Below, one piece after another: positions 26,465 through 35,409 of a stretch of DNA of 64,000 nucleotides; position 1 is the stretch's first letter, and every line of letters starts with the position of its first letter. The DNA comes from Pseudomonas shahriarae (GTDB taxonomy: Bacteria > Pseudomonadota > Gammaproteobacteria > Pseudomonadales > Pseudomonadaceae). A program made the position numbers and the translations under genes. The DNA lies in contig NZ_CP077085.1 of the NCBI RefSeq assembly GCF_014268455.2, positions 62,001-126,000 of the forward strand, in the 5' to 3' direction. A model generated the notes under the pieces. The model saw nothing but the letters and a program-made list of their open reading frames with translations, was not told where the DNA came from and did not search any database.

Positions 26465-27354
26465 TGTACCAGCGCCTGCTCCAATCCCTGAACCGCCTGA
26501 ACCCACGGGCCTGGGACTTCGTGCAACTGACGCGGATGGACAAGCCCATCGGCATCTATCTGCTGCTTTGGCCCACCCTCTGGGCGTTGTGGATTGCCGG
26601 CGAGGGCTCGCCTTCGTTGAGCAATATCGTGATCTTCGTGCTCGGCGTCGCGCTGACCCGAGCCGGGGGTTGCGTCATCAATGACTGGGCTGACCGCAAG
26701 GTCGACGGCCACGTGAAGCGCACCGCGCAACGCCCGTTGGCGAGCGGCAAGATCAGCTCGAAAGAAGCCCTGGTGTTTTTTGCCGTATTGATGAGCATCA
26801 GCTTTGTGCTGGTGCTGCTGACCAACGCCGCGACCATCTGGCTGTCCCTGGGCGGCCTGGCGCTGGCGGTCAGCTACCCGTTCATGAAGCGCTACACCTA
26901 TTACCCGCAAGTGGTGCTGGGCGCGGCGTTTTCCTGGGGCATGCCCATGGCGTTTACCGCCGAGACCGGCAGCCTGCCGGCCATTGCGTGGTTGCTGTAT
27001 ATCGCCAACCTGCTGTGGACGGTGGCCTACGACACCTATTACGCGATGACTGACCGCGATGATGATTTGAAAATCGGCGTCAAATCCACCGCGATCCTGT
27101 TTGGCGATGCCGACCGGATGATCATCCTCACCCTGCAGGGTTTGGCGCTGCTCTGTCTGCTGCTGGCGGGCTCACGCTTCGAGCTGGGCGGTTGGTTCCA
27201 CCTGGGGTTGCTGGCGGCAGCAGGGTGTTTTGCCTGGGAGTTCTGGTACACCCGGGATCGGGACCGGATGAAGTGCTTCAAGGCATTTTTGCACAACCAT
27301 TGGGCGGGGTTGGCGATCTTCCTCGGGATTGTCGCTGACTACGCCCTGCGATAA
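26464..27354 (+). CDS. ubiA: 4-hydroxybenzoate polyprenyltransferase UbiA
   Basis: 296-aa integral membrane prenyltransferase (about eight to nine helices) attaching the polyprenyl tail to 4-hydroxybenzoate. The two Asp-rich substrate/Mg motifs are visible: [11 protein letters not shown] around residue 73 and [13 protein letters not shown] around residue 190. ATG at 26464 overlaps the ubiC stop (TGATG); an upstream in-frame start lies within ubiC and is not needed. Normal length. Confidence 0.96.
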   Translation: MYQRLLQSLNRLNPRAWDFVQLTRMDKPIGIYLLLWPTLWALWIAGEGSPSLSNIVIFVLGVALTRAGGCVINDWADRKVDGHVKRTAQRPLASGKISSKEALVFFAVLMSISFVLVLLTNAATIWLSLGGLALAVSYPFMKRYTYYPQVVLGAAFSWGMPMAFTAETGSLPAIAWLLYIANLLWTVAYDTYYAMTDRDDDLKIGVKSTAILFGDADRMIILTLQGLALLCLLLAGSRFELGGWFHLGLLAAAGCFAWEFWYTRDRDRMKCFKAFLHNHWAGLAIFLGIVADYALR

Positions 27355-27410
27355 CCGTGGCGAGCGGGCCGCACCCTCATCACGAGGAGCCCGCATGCCA
27401 CAGTAATGGC

Positions 27411-27791
27411 TTAGGGTTTGGCGATCTTCCAGGCCCCGTCCATTTTGCCGTCGCCGGTCGCGTCGCCAGCTTTTTTGTCCATGATGAAGGTGTACAGCGG
27501 CTTGCCGCCATAGGCCCACTGGCTGGTGTTGTCGTCACGGGTGATCACGGTCCACTTGCCCATCGGTTTATCGGTGGACTCGGCCTTCAACGGCGGCCAG
27601 TTGGTCGCGCACTTGTCATTGCACATGGACTTGCCGTCGGCATCCTTGGCGAAGGTGTAGAGGGTCATCTCCTTGTGATCCACCAACATCCCGTCTTTAG
27701 TCATGGCGGGCTCTGCCGCGAAAGCCAGTGTCGGCAGGGTCAACGCCGCCGTGACCAGCAGGGCTTTCCAGGAAAAAGTACGTTGATTCAT
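27411..27791 (-). CDS. Secreted protein with two COG4315 (lipoprotein_15) repeats
   Basis: 126-aa protein with a Sec signal peptide (cleavage after LAFA, about residue 25) and no lipobox cysteine. Two copies of the small repeat: MTLYTFAKDADGKSMCNDKC followed by WPPL, and WAYGGKPLYTFIMDKKAGD with GDG...AWKIAKP. The family has no established biochemical role. ATG at 27791 chosen because the signal peptide starts there; longer frame upstream would run into the phoB promoter. Transcribed away from phoB. Confidence 0.85.
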   Translation of the reverse strand: MNQRTFSWKALLVTAALTLPTLAFAAEPAMTKDGMLVDHKEMTLYTFAKDADGKSMCNDKCATNWPPLKAESTDKPMGKWTVITRDDNTSQWAYGGKPLYTFIMDKKAGDATGDGKMDGAWKIAKP

Positions 27792-27873
27792 CGGAACCTT
27801 CCTTTTGCGGTTGTCAGGATTCGGACTCAAAGCGTAGTTCAGGACCACGCCTATTGCGCAGGCCAGTAAAATA

Positions 27874-27891
27874 CTGTCACACGACTGCAAT
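27874..27891 (+). promoter_or_regulatory. Pho box upstream of phoB
   Basis: CTGTCACACGACTGCAAT resembles the PhoB recognition sequence CTGTCAT-n4-CTGTCAT (first half CTGTCA, second half CTGcaAT), with a TATCTA -10-like element at 27900-27905, 8 bp downstream, and the phoB ATG at 27944. Supports autoregulation of phoBR under phosphate limitation. Confidence 0.75.
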
Positions 27892-27943
27892 AATTCCGTT
27901 ATCTAATGCGGCGCAAGACAGTTAAATGACAAGAGGACTTAGC

Positions 27944-28633
27944 ATGGTTGGCAGGAGCATTCTGATCGTTGACGACGAAGCGCCCATTCGCGAAATGATC
28001 GCCGTTGCGTTGGAAATGGCCGGCTATGACTGCCTGGAGGCAGAGAACTCCCAGCAGGCCCACGCCATTATCGTCGACCGCAAGCCGGACCTGATCCTGC
28101 TGGACTGGATGCTGCCCGGCACCTCCGGCATCGAATTGGCTCGGCGCCTCAAGCGCGATGAGCTGACCGGGGATATCCCGATCATCATGCTCACCGCCAA
28201 GGGCGAAGAGGACAACAAGATCCAGGGCCTGGAAGTCGGCGCCGACGACTACATCACCAAGCCATTTTCCCCACGGGAACTGGTTGCCCGCCTGAAGGCC
28301 GTGCTGCGCCGCGCCGGCCCGACCGATGGCGAGGCACCGATTGAAGTCGGTGGCCTGCTGCTGGACCCGATCAGCCACCGCGTGACCATCGACGGCAAAC
28401 CTGCCGAGATGGGCCCCACCGAATACCGCCTGTTGCAGTTCTTCATGACCCACCAGGAGCGCGCCTACACCCGCGGGCAATTGCTCGATCAGGTGTGGGG
28501 CGGCAATGTGTATGTCGAGGAACGCACCGTGGACGTGCATATCCGCCGCCTGCGCAAAGCCTTGGGCGATGCCTACGAGAACCTGGTACAAACCGTGCGC
28601 GGTACCGGTTATCGGTTTTCCACCAAGGGCTGA
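27944..28633 (+). CDS. phoB: Phosphate regulon response regulator PhoB
   Basis: 229-aa OmpR-type regulator activating the Pho regulon when phosphate is scarce. Receiver domain with DDE at ~10-12, phospho-acceptor Asp in [10 protein letters not shown] near residue 54, and KPFSP around 105; then a winged-helix DNA-binding domain ([31 protein letters not shown]). ATG at 27944 chosen because GAGG at 27933-27936 precedes it and PhoB starts [12 protein letters not shown]; an open ATG at 27926 has no such site. phoR follows 45 bp downstream. Confidence 0.97.
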   Translation: MVGRSILIVDDEAPIREMIAVALEMAGYDCLEAENSQQAHAIIVDRKPDLILLDWMLPGTSGIELARRLKRDELTGDIPIIMLTAKGEEDNKIQGLEVGADDYITKPFSPRELVARLKAVLRRAGPTDGEAPIEVGGLLLDPISHRVTIDGKPAEMGPTEYRLLQFFMTHQERAYTRGQLLDQVWGGNVYVEERTVDVHIRRLRKALGDAYENLVQTVRGTGYRFSTKG

Positions 28634-28678
28634 GCCAGCCCCACTCAGACTTAACAGCCGACAAGGACGCATGTTCAA

Positions 28679-30001
28679 GTGAATCAAAACTGGCATGGCA
28701 CCCTGATCCGCCACATGCTCTTGCTGGTCACCGGCTGCCTGTTGGTGGGCCTGATCAGCGGCTACTACGGCTGGAGCCTGGCCATTGGCCTGGGCCTTTA
28801 CCTGGGCTGGACCCTCAAGCAATTGCTGCGCCTGCACGAATGGCTGCGCCAGCACAAACCCGACGAGGCACCACCCGACGGCTACGGCCTGTGGGGCGAG
28901 GTGTTTGACAGCATCTACCACCTGCAACGCCGCGATCAGCGGGTACGTGGCCGCCTGCAGGCGGTGATCGACCGGGTCCAGGAGTCGACTGCCGCGCTCA
29001 AGGACGCGGTGATCATGCTCGACAGCGACGGCAACCTGGAATGGTGGAACCGCGCCGCCGAGACCCTGCTGGGCCTGAAGACGCCTCAGGACAGCGGCCA
29101 GCCGGTGACCAACCTGGTACGCCATCCGCGCTTCAAGGAATACTTCGAGCAGGAAAACTATGAGGAAGCCCTGGAAATCCCCTCGCCCACCAACGACCGG
29201 GTGCGCATCCAGCTGTACCTCACGCGCTACGGCAACAACGAGCATTTGATGCTGGTGCGCGACGTCACCCGCATCCATCAGTTGGAACAGATGCGCAAGG
29301 ATTTCGTCGCCAACGTCTCCCACGAATTGCGTACGCCCCTGACCGTGATCTGTGGCTACCTGGAGACGCTGCTGGACAACGTCGAAGAGGTCAACCCGCG
29401 CTGGAGCCGTGCCTTGCAGCAAATGCAGCAACAAGGCTCACGCATGCAGACCCTGCTCAACGACCTGCTGCTGCTGGCCAAGCTGGAAGCCACCGACTAC
29501 CCCTCGGACAACCACCCCGTGGCCGTACAGGGCCTGCTGCAGACCATCAAGAACGATGCCCAGGCCTTGTCCGGCGAGCGCGGCCAGATCATTACCCTGG
29601 AAGCCGACCCGTCGGTGCTGCTCAAGGGCAGCGAGGGCGAGTTGCGCAGCGCCTTTTCCAACCTGGTGTTCAACGCCGTGAAGTACACCCAGGACAAAGG
29701 CACGATCCGCATCCGCTGGTGGGCCGATCACCAAGGGGCGCACCTGAGCGTGCAGGATTCGGGGATTGGTATCGACAGCAAGCACTTGCCACGCCTGACC
29801 GAGCGTTTCTACCGCGTCGACTCCAGCCGTAACTCCAACACCGGCGGCACCGGGCTGGGCCTGGCGATCGTCAAGCATGTGTTGCTGCGTCATCGGGCCC
29901 GCCTGGAAATCAGCAGTGTGCTGGGCCACGGCAGTACCTTTACCTGCCACTTCGCGCCGACCCAGGTCACCCATGCGCAAACAATCGCGGTGAAGGATTA
30001 A
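28679..30001 (+). CDS. phoR: Phosphate regulon sensor histidine kinase PhoR
   Basis: 440-aa membrane histidine kinase that phosphorylates PhoB when the Pst system signals low phosphate. N-terminal hydrophobic helices (about 10-45), a PAS-like region (about 100-200), the H-box FVANVSHELRTPLTV around residue 212, N-box NLVFNAVKYT, and ATP-binding DSGIGID and GTGLGLAIVKHV. GTG start at 28679. Lacks a periplasmic sensor domain, as usual for PhoR, which senses through PstB/PhoU. Confidence 0.96.
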   Translation: MNQNWHGTLIRHMLLLVTGCLLVGLISGYYGWSLAIGLGLYLGWTLKQLLRLHEWLRQHKPDEAPPDGYGLWGEVFDSIYHLQRRDQRVRGRLQAVIDRVQESTAALKDAVIMLDSDGNLEWWNRAAETLLGLKTPQDSGQPVTNLVRHPRFKEYFEQENYEEALEIPSPTNDRVRIQLYLTRYGNNEHLMLVRDVTRIHQLEQMRKDFVANVSHELRTPLTVICGYLETLLDNVEEVNPRWSRALQQMQQQGSRMQTLLNDLLLLAKLEATDYPSDNHPVAVQGLLQTIKNDAQALSGERGQIITLEADPSVLLKGSEGELRSAFSNLVFNAVKYTQDKGTIRIRWWADHQGAHLSVQDSGIGIDSKHLPRLTERFYRVDSSRNSNTGGTGLGLAIVKHVLLRHRARLEISSVLGHGSTFTCHFAPTQVTHAQTIAVKD

Positions 30002-30019
30002 TCTGAAAATACCCCCCAC

Positions 30020-30111
30020 CGCCGGTGGGACCGGGCTTGCCTGCCATAGCATCTCCTGGGTGCTTCTGTAAGCCCCAGGCGCCTGCATCGCAGGCAAGCC
30101 AGCTCCCGCAT
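30020..30111. repeat. Imperfect inverted repeat downstream of phoR
   Basis: Arms ggtgggaccgggcttgcctg (from about 30022) and gcaggcaagccagctcccgc (30091-30110) are imperfect reverse complements, similar to the gggagcxggcttgcctgc repeats elsewhere in the window. It sits between phoR and the CorC-type gene and could help terminate phoBR. Confidence 0.6.
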
Positions 30112-30259
30112 AAGCCCGCTGCAGCAGGCATTCACGGATCCACCCGGCAGCCGCCACTAGGCAAGCGCCCCTTCAGCCGCTACATTGCCTGACTTGTGCC
30201 CGCCCTTGAGGCACAGCCCTCACCCCTTTTTGAATACACGGAACCCGCAAAACCCCATC

Positions 30260-31600
30260 ATGGACCCTTCCCCTGGTATCACCCTCGCGACACTCTTCGC
30301 CGATTTCGGCATGATTCTTTTTGCACTGATCCTGGTACTGCTCAACGGTTTCTTCGTTGCGGCGGAATTTGCCATGGTCAAACTGCGCGCCACCCGTGTC
30401 GAGGCGATCGCCCACACCAATGGCTGGCGCGGGCAGATCCTGCGCACCGTACACAGCCAGCTCGACGCCTACCTGTCGGCCTGCCAGCTGGGTATCACCC
30501 TTGCCTCCCTGGGCCTGGGGTGGGTCGGTGAGCCGGCCTTCGCGCACATTCTGGAGCCGATGCTGGGCGCCATGGGCGTCGAATCGGCCGAAGTGATCAA
30601 GGGTGTGTCGTTCTTCGCTGCCTTCTTCGTGATTTCCTACTTGCACATCGTGGTCGGTGAGCTGGCGCCCAAGTCCTGGGCCATTCGCAAGCCCGAGTTG
30701 CTGTCGTTGTGGACGGCGGTGCCGCTGTACCTGTTCTACTGGGCCATGTACCCGGCGATCTACCTGCTCAACGCCAGCGCCAACGCGATCCTGCGCATCG
30801 CCGGCCAGGGCGAGCCCGGCCCGCACCACGAGCACCACTACAGCCGTGAAGAGCTCAAGCTGATCCTGCACTCCAGCCGTGGCCAGGACCCGAGCGACCA
30901 AGGCATGCGCGTGCTGGCCTCGGCCGTGGAAATGGGCGAGCTGGAAGTGGTGGACTGGGCCAACTCGCGGGAAGACCTGGTGACCCTGGACTTCAACGCG
31001 CCGCTCAAGGAAATCCTTGCACTGTTCCGCCGCCACAAATTCAGCCGCTACCCGGTGTACGACCCGGTGCGGGGTGAGTTTGTCGGCCTACTGCACATCA
31101 AGGACCTGCTGCTGGAACTGGCGGCCCTGGACCATATTCCCGAGTCGTTCAACCTGGCCGAACTGACCCGCCCACTGGAGCGCGTATCCCGGCACATGCC
31201 GCTGTCGCAACTGCTCGAGCAGTTCCGCAAGGGCGGCGCGCACTTTGCCCTGGTAGAAGAAGCCGACGGCAACATCATCGGCTACCTGACCATGGAAGAC
31301 GTGTTGGAAGTGCTGGTGGGCGATATCCAGGACGAACACCGCAAGGCCGAGCGCGGCATTCTCGCCTACCAGCCGGGCAAGCTGCTGGTGCGTGGTGATA
31401 CGCCGCTGTTCAAGATCGAGCGCCTACTGGGCATCGACCTGGACCACATCGAAGCCGAAACCCTCGCCGGCCTGATCTACGACACCCTCAACCGGGTGCC
31501 GGAAGAGGAAGAAGTGCTGGAAGTGGAAGGCCTGCGGATCATCATCAAGAAGATGAAAGGCCCGAAAATCGTGCTGGCCAAGGTCCTGATGCTCGACTGA
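30260..31600 (+). CDS. CNNM/CorC-type membrane protein with CBS pair (hemolysin-like family)
   Basis: 446-aa inner-membrane protein: an N-terminal DUF21/CNNM domain with several helices (about 1-200; NGFFVAAEFAMVKLR, GLGWVGEP), a CBS pair (about 210-350; FSRYPVYDP, GNIIGYLTMEDVLE) and a C-terminal CorC/HlyC domain. The family exports or regulates divalent cations, mostly Mg2+ or Co2+; the old hemolysin name is misleading. ATG at 30260 chosen because the protein begins MDPSPGITLATLFADFG before the first helix; an open start 75 bp upstream is not family-like. Lies between phoR and the phoU-side genes, as I recall for other Pseudomonas. Confidence 0.88.
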   Translation: MDPSPGITLATLFADFGMILFALILVLLNGFFVAAEFAMVKLRATRVEAIAHTNGWRGQILRTVHSQLDAYLSACQLGITLASLGLGWVGEPAFAHILEPMLGAMGVESAEVIKGVSFFAAFFVISYLHIVVGELAPKSWAIRKPELLSLWTAVPLYLFYWAMYPAIYLLNASANAILRIAGQGEPGPHHEHHYSREELKLILHSSRGQDPSDQGMRVLASAVEMGELEVVDWANSREDLVTLDFNAPLKEILALFRRHKFSRYPVYDPVRGEFVGLLHIKDLLLELAALDHIPESFNLAELTRPLERVSRHMPLSQLLEQFRKGGAHFALVEEADGNIIGYLTMEDVLEVLVGDIQDEHRKAERGILAYQPGKLLVRGDTPLFKIERLLGIDLDHIEAETLAGLIYDTLNRVPEEEEVLEVEGLRIIIKKMKGPKIVLAKVLMLD

Positions 31601-31605
31601 ACCCC

Positions 31606-31633
31606 TGTAGGAGCCGGCTTGCCGGCTCCTACA
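31606..31633. repeat. Compact palindromic repeat between convergent genes
   Basis: tgtaggagccgg-cttg-ccggctcctaca, a perfect 12-bp stem with a 4-base loop, just behind the CorC-type stop; its right end overlaps the last codons of the convergent M23 peptidase gene. Likely a shared hairpin terminator of the REP type. Confidence 0.7.
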
Positions 31634-32306
31634 ACCCCGACGCAAAGTTGGGCAAGGCCTGTACCGGCTGCGTGAACTCATACGGAATCGACACCCACCC
31701 TGCCCCCGTATCGCGCTGCACCACAAAATGCAGGTGTGGCCCGCTGCTGTTGCCGGTATTGCCCGACAGCCCCAGCGGGCTGCCCACCCCCACGCGCTGC
31801 CCGCCCCTGACGCTGACCGACCCTTGCTTGAGGTGCAGATACACGCCCTGGGTGCCGTCATCGTGCAACACCCGCACGAAGTTGCCCGAAGGGTCACTGC
31901 CGCGCCCGGCTTGGTTGTTCTCGGTCTTCACCACCAAGCCGCCCCGCGCAGCGATGATCGGCGTGCCCTCAGGCATGGCGATATCCATGGCGTAGCGACT
32001 CTTGACGTCAGAGTGACTGAACGTGCCCCCAGGGCCCTGGGTCAGGCGGAACGGACCGCCACGCCAGGGCAAGGCGTAACGCTGGAACTGGGCGGGCCGC
32101 AGGTGACGTGGCGGCTGGGGATCAAGCGCCTGGCGCTTTACCGGTGCCACCCGGCGCTCCTGGAAGACAAACGCCTGGGCGCCAGGAGTCTTCTGGTCGC
32201 TGAAAAACACCACGCCACGGGCATCGGTGGAACGATAGAGGGTCATGGCCAGGGTCGATGAAGCGACCGCGCACAGGCCACAAAACAACATAAAACGCAC
32301 AAGCAT
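31629..32306 (-). CDS. Secreted M23 (LytM-type) peptidase with N-terminal DUF4124-like segment
   Basis: 225-aa protein with a signal peptide (residues ~1-20), a DUF4124-like stretch (LYRSTDARGVVFFSD) and a C-terminal M23 metallopeptidase domain. The zinc ligands are visible: FSHSD with His and a later Asp in AMDIAMPEG, and HLHF near the end. The motif is complete, so it is probably an active peptidoglycan endopeptidase in the periplasm, or an activator of one. Convergent with the CorC-type gene. Confidence 0.88.
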   Translation of the reverse strand: MLVRFMLFCGLCAVASSTLAMTLYRSTDARGVVFFSDQKTPGAQAFVFQERRVAPVKRQALDPQPPRHLRPAQFQRYALPWRGGPFRLTQGPGGTFSHSDVKSRYAMDIAMPEGTPIIAARGGLVVKTENNQAGRGSDPSGNFVRVLHDDGTQGVYLHLKQGSVSVRGGQRVGVGSPLGLSGNTGNSSGPHLHFVVQRDTGAGWVSIPYEFTQPVQALPNFASGL

Positions 32307-32380
32307 CGGATAAACCTGCCGGGTATGACTGAACGGCAGGCTAGCAAGGGTTCATGACAATGTTGTGTGGACCAACGACC

Positions 32381-32457
32381 CTGTAGGAGTCGGCCTGCCT
32401 GTCACTGATGCAGCGACAGACAGACCGAGATCGCTGGCAAGCCAGCGCCTACAGGTG
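32381..32457. repeat. Long imperfect inverted repeat upstream of the M23 peptidase
   Basis: Arms ctgtaggagtcggcctgcct (32381-32400) and ggcaagccagcgcctacagg (32437-32456) pair imperfectly. It lies between the M23 peptidase and the response regulator, both on the minus strand, so it may serve as a terminator for the response regulator. Confidence 0.6.
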
Positions 32458-32471
32458 ATCGAGGTTTTGCT

Positions 32472-33371
32472 TCAGGCACCCGGCACAAAATGCTTCTGCG
32501 CGGTGCCCCGGGCAATCAGCCGGGAGATGTAGTCGAGCTTCTGCGCGTCCTGGTCGATAAAGCGGAAGGTCAGTTGCAGCCAGTCGCTGTCAGGGCGCGG
32601 CTCGTAGGCGACGATGGCGTGCAGGTAGCCGTTGAGGCGTGCGGTTTCGGCGTTCTCGCCTTGTTCAAGGTCGAGCACCGCGCTTTCCAGCACTTGTGGC
32701 AGGACGTCGCCCCGGCGTACCACCAGCAGCGCCTCCTTGATGCTCAGGCCCTTGATCACACATTGCTGGGTGCCACTGGACAGGCGCAGTTGGCCCTGGC
32801 CGCGACCGCTGGCGGCCGAGGGGGCGGCGGTGGGCTGCACTGCCGGGCTGTTGAGCAAACCTTTGCTCGGCGCAGCCACCGGGGCCGGCTTGACCGCTTC
32901 GGGCTTGCCGCCGGTCAGGGCGCTGAGGGAGTCGTTGCCAAAGGCCGAGTTCATCTTGGTCGGCGCACTGGCCAGCAAGGCGTCGAGGCGGCCGATCTTG
33001 TTCAGGGCCTGCTTGACCTTGTTCAGCAATTGCTCGTTGGTGAACGGCTTGCTGACATAGCCGGAGACGCCGGCCTGGATGGCCTGGACCACGTTTTCCT
33101 TGTCGCCGCGACTGGTGACCATGACAAACGGCATGGACTTGAGCTGAGGCTGCTCACGGCACCAGGTCAACAGTTCCAGGCCAGACATTTCCGGCATTTC
33201 CCAGTCGCACAGCACCATGTCGAAGGTTTCGCGCATCAGGATGGCCTGGGCCTTTTTGCCGTTCACCGCATCTTCAATCTTGATACCGGGGAAGTAGTTA
33301 CGCAGGCACTTCTTCACCAGGTCGCGAATAAACGAGGCGTCATCCACCACCAATACACTGACTTTACTCAT
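32472..33371 (-). CDS. Response regulator with C-terminal PilZ-like domain
   Basis: 299-aa protein. Receiver domain (1-125) with DD at 10-11, phospho-acceptor Asp in MVLCDWEMPEMSG near residue 56 and SKPFT around 108; a Pro/Ala-rich linker (130-200); and a C-terminal beta-rich domain (about 205-290) resembling PilZ. The c-di-GMP-binding RxxxR and (D/N)xSxxG motifs are not clearly present (VIKGLSIKEALL occupies the second), so it may not bind c-di-GMP. Conserved next to phoU in Pseudomonas (as I recall PA5364). Role unknown; a single-receiver signalling output is plausible. Confidence 0.8.
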   Translation of the reverse strand: MSKVSVLVVDDASFIRDLVKKCLRNYFPGIKIEDAVNGKKAQAILMRETFDMVLCDWEMPEMSGLELLTWCREQPQLKSMPFVMVTSRGDKENVVQAIQAGVSGYVSKPFTNEQLLNKVKQALNKIGRLDALLASAPTKMNSAFGNDSLSALTGGKPEAVKPAPVAAPSKGLLNSPAVQPTAAPSAASGRGQGQLRLSSGTQQCVIKGLSIKEALLVVRRGDVLPQVLESAVLDLEQGENAETARLNGYLHAIVAYEPRPDSDWLQLTFRFIDQDAQKLDYISRLIARGTAQKHFVPGA

Positions 33372-33497
33372 CGACCCTTCATCCTCTCAAAACCCCGGCA
33401 AGCAAAACGCTTAACTGATGGCATTTTGCCAAAAACTCGTCAGTCACGCCGGGACTTTACAGCCGCCCGCAGCGCAAAACTCATACGCCACAAACGC

Positions 33498-33527
33498 AAA
33501 CGCCCGACCAGAGGTCGGGCGTTTATT
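33498..33527 (-). terminator. Hairpin terminator after phoU
   Basis: Perfect 10-bp stem acgcccgacc / ggtcgggcgt around a 3-base loop (33500-33522), flanked by AAA on the left (T's on the minus strand) and TTT on the right. It ends the pstSCAB-phoU transcript 13 bp behind the phoU stop and could also act on the opposite strand. Confidence 0.8.
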
Positions 33528-33539
33528 TCTCGGGCAATC

Positions 33540-34301
33540 TTACTTATCGTCAGATTCGGCCGGAACATTAGGGATTTGATCGGCTGTGCCTTCAACTTCG
33601 GCTTTCATGCGCTTGAGGCCCATGTGCCGTACGTCGGTGCCGCGCACCAGATAAATCACCAATTCCGAGATATTGCGCGCGTGGTCGCCGATCCGCTCCA
33701 GGGAACGCAGCACCCAGATGATGCTCAACACCCGCGAGATAGAGCGCGGGTCTTCCATCATGTAGGTCGCCAGCTCACGCAGGGCGGTCTTGTACTCGCG
33801 GTCGATGATCTTGTCGTACTGGGCCACGGACAATGCCAGGTCGGCGTCAAAGCGCGCAAAGGCATCCAGCGCGTCGCGCACCATGTTGCGCACCTGGTCG
33901 CCGATGTGGCGCACTTCGACGTAACCGCGTGGCGCTTCGCCTTCTTCGCACAACTGGATAGCGCGACGGGCGATTTTGGTGGCTTCGTCGCCGATACGCT
34001 CGAGGTCGATCACCGACTTGGAAATGCTGATGATCAGACGCAGGTCGGACGCCGCCGGCTGGCGACGGGCGAGGATGCGCAGGCATTCCTCGTCGATGTT
34101 GCGCTCCATCTGGTTGATCTGGTCGTCGATCTCGCGCACTTGCTGGGCCAGGCCCGAGTCGGCCTCGATCAGCGCGGTGACCGCGTCGTTGACTTGCTTC
34201 TCCACCAGCCCGCCCATGGCCAGGAGGTGGCTGCGCACTTCCTCAAGCTCGGCGTTGAACTGCGCGGAGATGTGGTGGGTAAGGCCTTCTTTGCTAATCA
34301 T
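33540..34301 (-). CDS. phoU: Phosphate-specific transport regulator PhoU
   Basis: 253-aa helical protein that represses PhoR signalling and restrains Pst transport when phosphate is plentiful. Two PhoU repeats with metal-binding ExxxD-type motifs; MISKEGLTHHISAQFNAELE at the start and DLERIGDEATKIARRA / LERIGDHARNISELV as the paired helices. Last gene of the pst operon, 70 bp after pstB. Confidence 0.96.
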   Translation of the reverse strand: MISKEGLTHHISAQFNAELEEVRSHLLAMGGLVEKQVNDAVTALIEADSGLAQQVREIDDQINQMERNIDEECLRILARRQPAASDLRLIISISKSVIDLERIGDEATKIARRAIQLCEEGEAPRGYVEVRHIGDQVRNMVRDALDAFARFDADLALSVAQYDKIIDREYKTALRELATYMMEDPRSISRVLSIIWVLRSLERIGDHARNISELVIYLVRGTDVRHMGLKRMKAEVEGTADQIPNVPAESDDK

Positions 34302-34371
34302 GTTGGCGTCCTTGGAGCGTCCGGTAAGGTGCGGAGAACCGCAGCGTCAGTGCAATCAGAACCACAGCTTC

Positions 34372-35205
34372 CTAGCCGTAACGACCGGTGATGTAGTCTT
34401 CGGTCTGCTTCTTCGCCGGATTGGTGAACAGGGTATCGGTATCGCCGAATTCCACCAGTTTGCCCATGTACATGAACGCGGTGTAATCGGAAACCCGTGC
34501 CGCCTGTTGCATGTTGTGGGTCACGATGACGATGGTGAACTTGGACTTGAGCTCGTAGATCAGCTCTTCGACTTTCAGCGTCGAGATCGGATCGAGTGCC
34601 GAGCACGGTTCGTCGAGCAGCAGTACTTCCGGCTCCACGGCGATGGTCCGGGCAATCACCAGACGCTGCTGCTGGCCGCCGGACAGGCCGAGGGCCGATT
34701 CGTGCAGGCGGTCCTTGACCTCATCCCACAGCGCCGCGCCCTTGAGGGCCCACTCCACTGCTTCGTCGAGGATGCGCTTTTTGTTGATGCCCTGGATGCG
34801 CAGGCCATAGACCACGTTTTCGTAGATGGTCTTGGGGAACGGGTTGGGCTTCTGGAACACCATGCCCACCCGGCGACGCAGCTCGGCCACATCTTCGCCC
34901 TTGCGGTAGATGTTGCTGCCGTAGAGGTTGATCGCGCCCTCCACACGGCAACCGTCCACCAGGTCGTTCATGCGGTTGAAGGTGCGCAACAGCGTGGACT
35001 TGCCGCAGCCCGACGGGCCGATAAAGGCGGTCACGCGCTGCTTGGGGATGTTCATGCTGACGTCGAACAGCGCTTGCTTCTCACCGTAGTACAGGCTCAG
35101 GCCCGGAACTTCGATGGCCACGGTTTCTTCGGCCAGGCTCAGGCTCTGCTTGTCGCGACCCAGGGCTGACATGTTGATGCCGTGGGAATGGGTTTCATGT
35201 TGCAT
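34372..35205 (-). CDS. pstB: Phosphate ABC transporter ATP-binding protein PstB
   Basis: 277-aa ATPase of the high-affinity phosphate importer. Walker [10 protein letters not shown], signature LSGGQQQRL, Walker B LLLDEP with SALDPIST, typical of PstB. Extended N-terminus ([20 protein letters not shown]) as usual in Pseudomonas. It is separated from pstA by ~200 bp containing a dispersed inverted repeat, the only large gap inside the operon. Confidence 0.97.
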   Translation of the reverse strand: MQHETHSHGINMSALGRDKQSLSLAEETVAIEVPGLSLYYGEKQALFDVSMNIPKQRVTAFIGPSGCGKSTLLRTFNRMNDLVDGCRVEGAINLYGSNIYRKGEDVAELRRRVGMVFQKPNPFPKTIYENVVYGLRIQGINKKRILDEAVEWALKGAALWDEVKDRLHESALGLSGGQQQRLVIARTIAVEPEVLLLDEPCSALDPISTLKVEELIYELKSKFTIVIVTHNMQQAARVSDYTAFMYMGKLVEFGDTDTLFTNPAKKQTEDYITGRYG

Positions 35206-35299
35206 GGGATGCTCCCTGTGCTACCAATTCGTTTCGTTGAACCGCGGCTTCATAGTGGGCCTTGCGGTTTACCTCAAATCTGTTTCCAACTCGGTTCCC

Positions 35300-35389
35300 T
35301 GTGGGAGCGGGCTTACTCGCGAAAGCGTCAGGTCAGTCAACCAATCTATTACTGAGACACCGCATTCGCGAGCAAGCCCGCTCCCACAT
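35300..35389. repeat. Dispersed inverted repeat inside the pst operon
   Basis: Arms tgtgggagcgggcttactcg (35300-35319 and on) and attcgcgagcaagcccgctc...cacat (to 35389) form a 24-bp stem with one mismatch. Same family as 8959-9050, including the actgagacaccgc spacer sequence. It separates pstA from pstB on the transcript and could create differential mRNA stability. Confidence 0.85.
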
Positions 35390-35409
35390 TAGGTCCGCGT
35401 TCAATTCAA

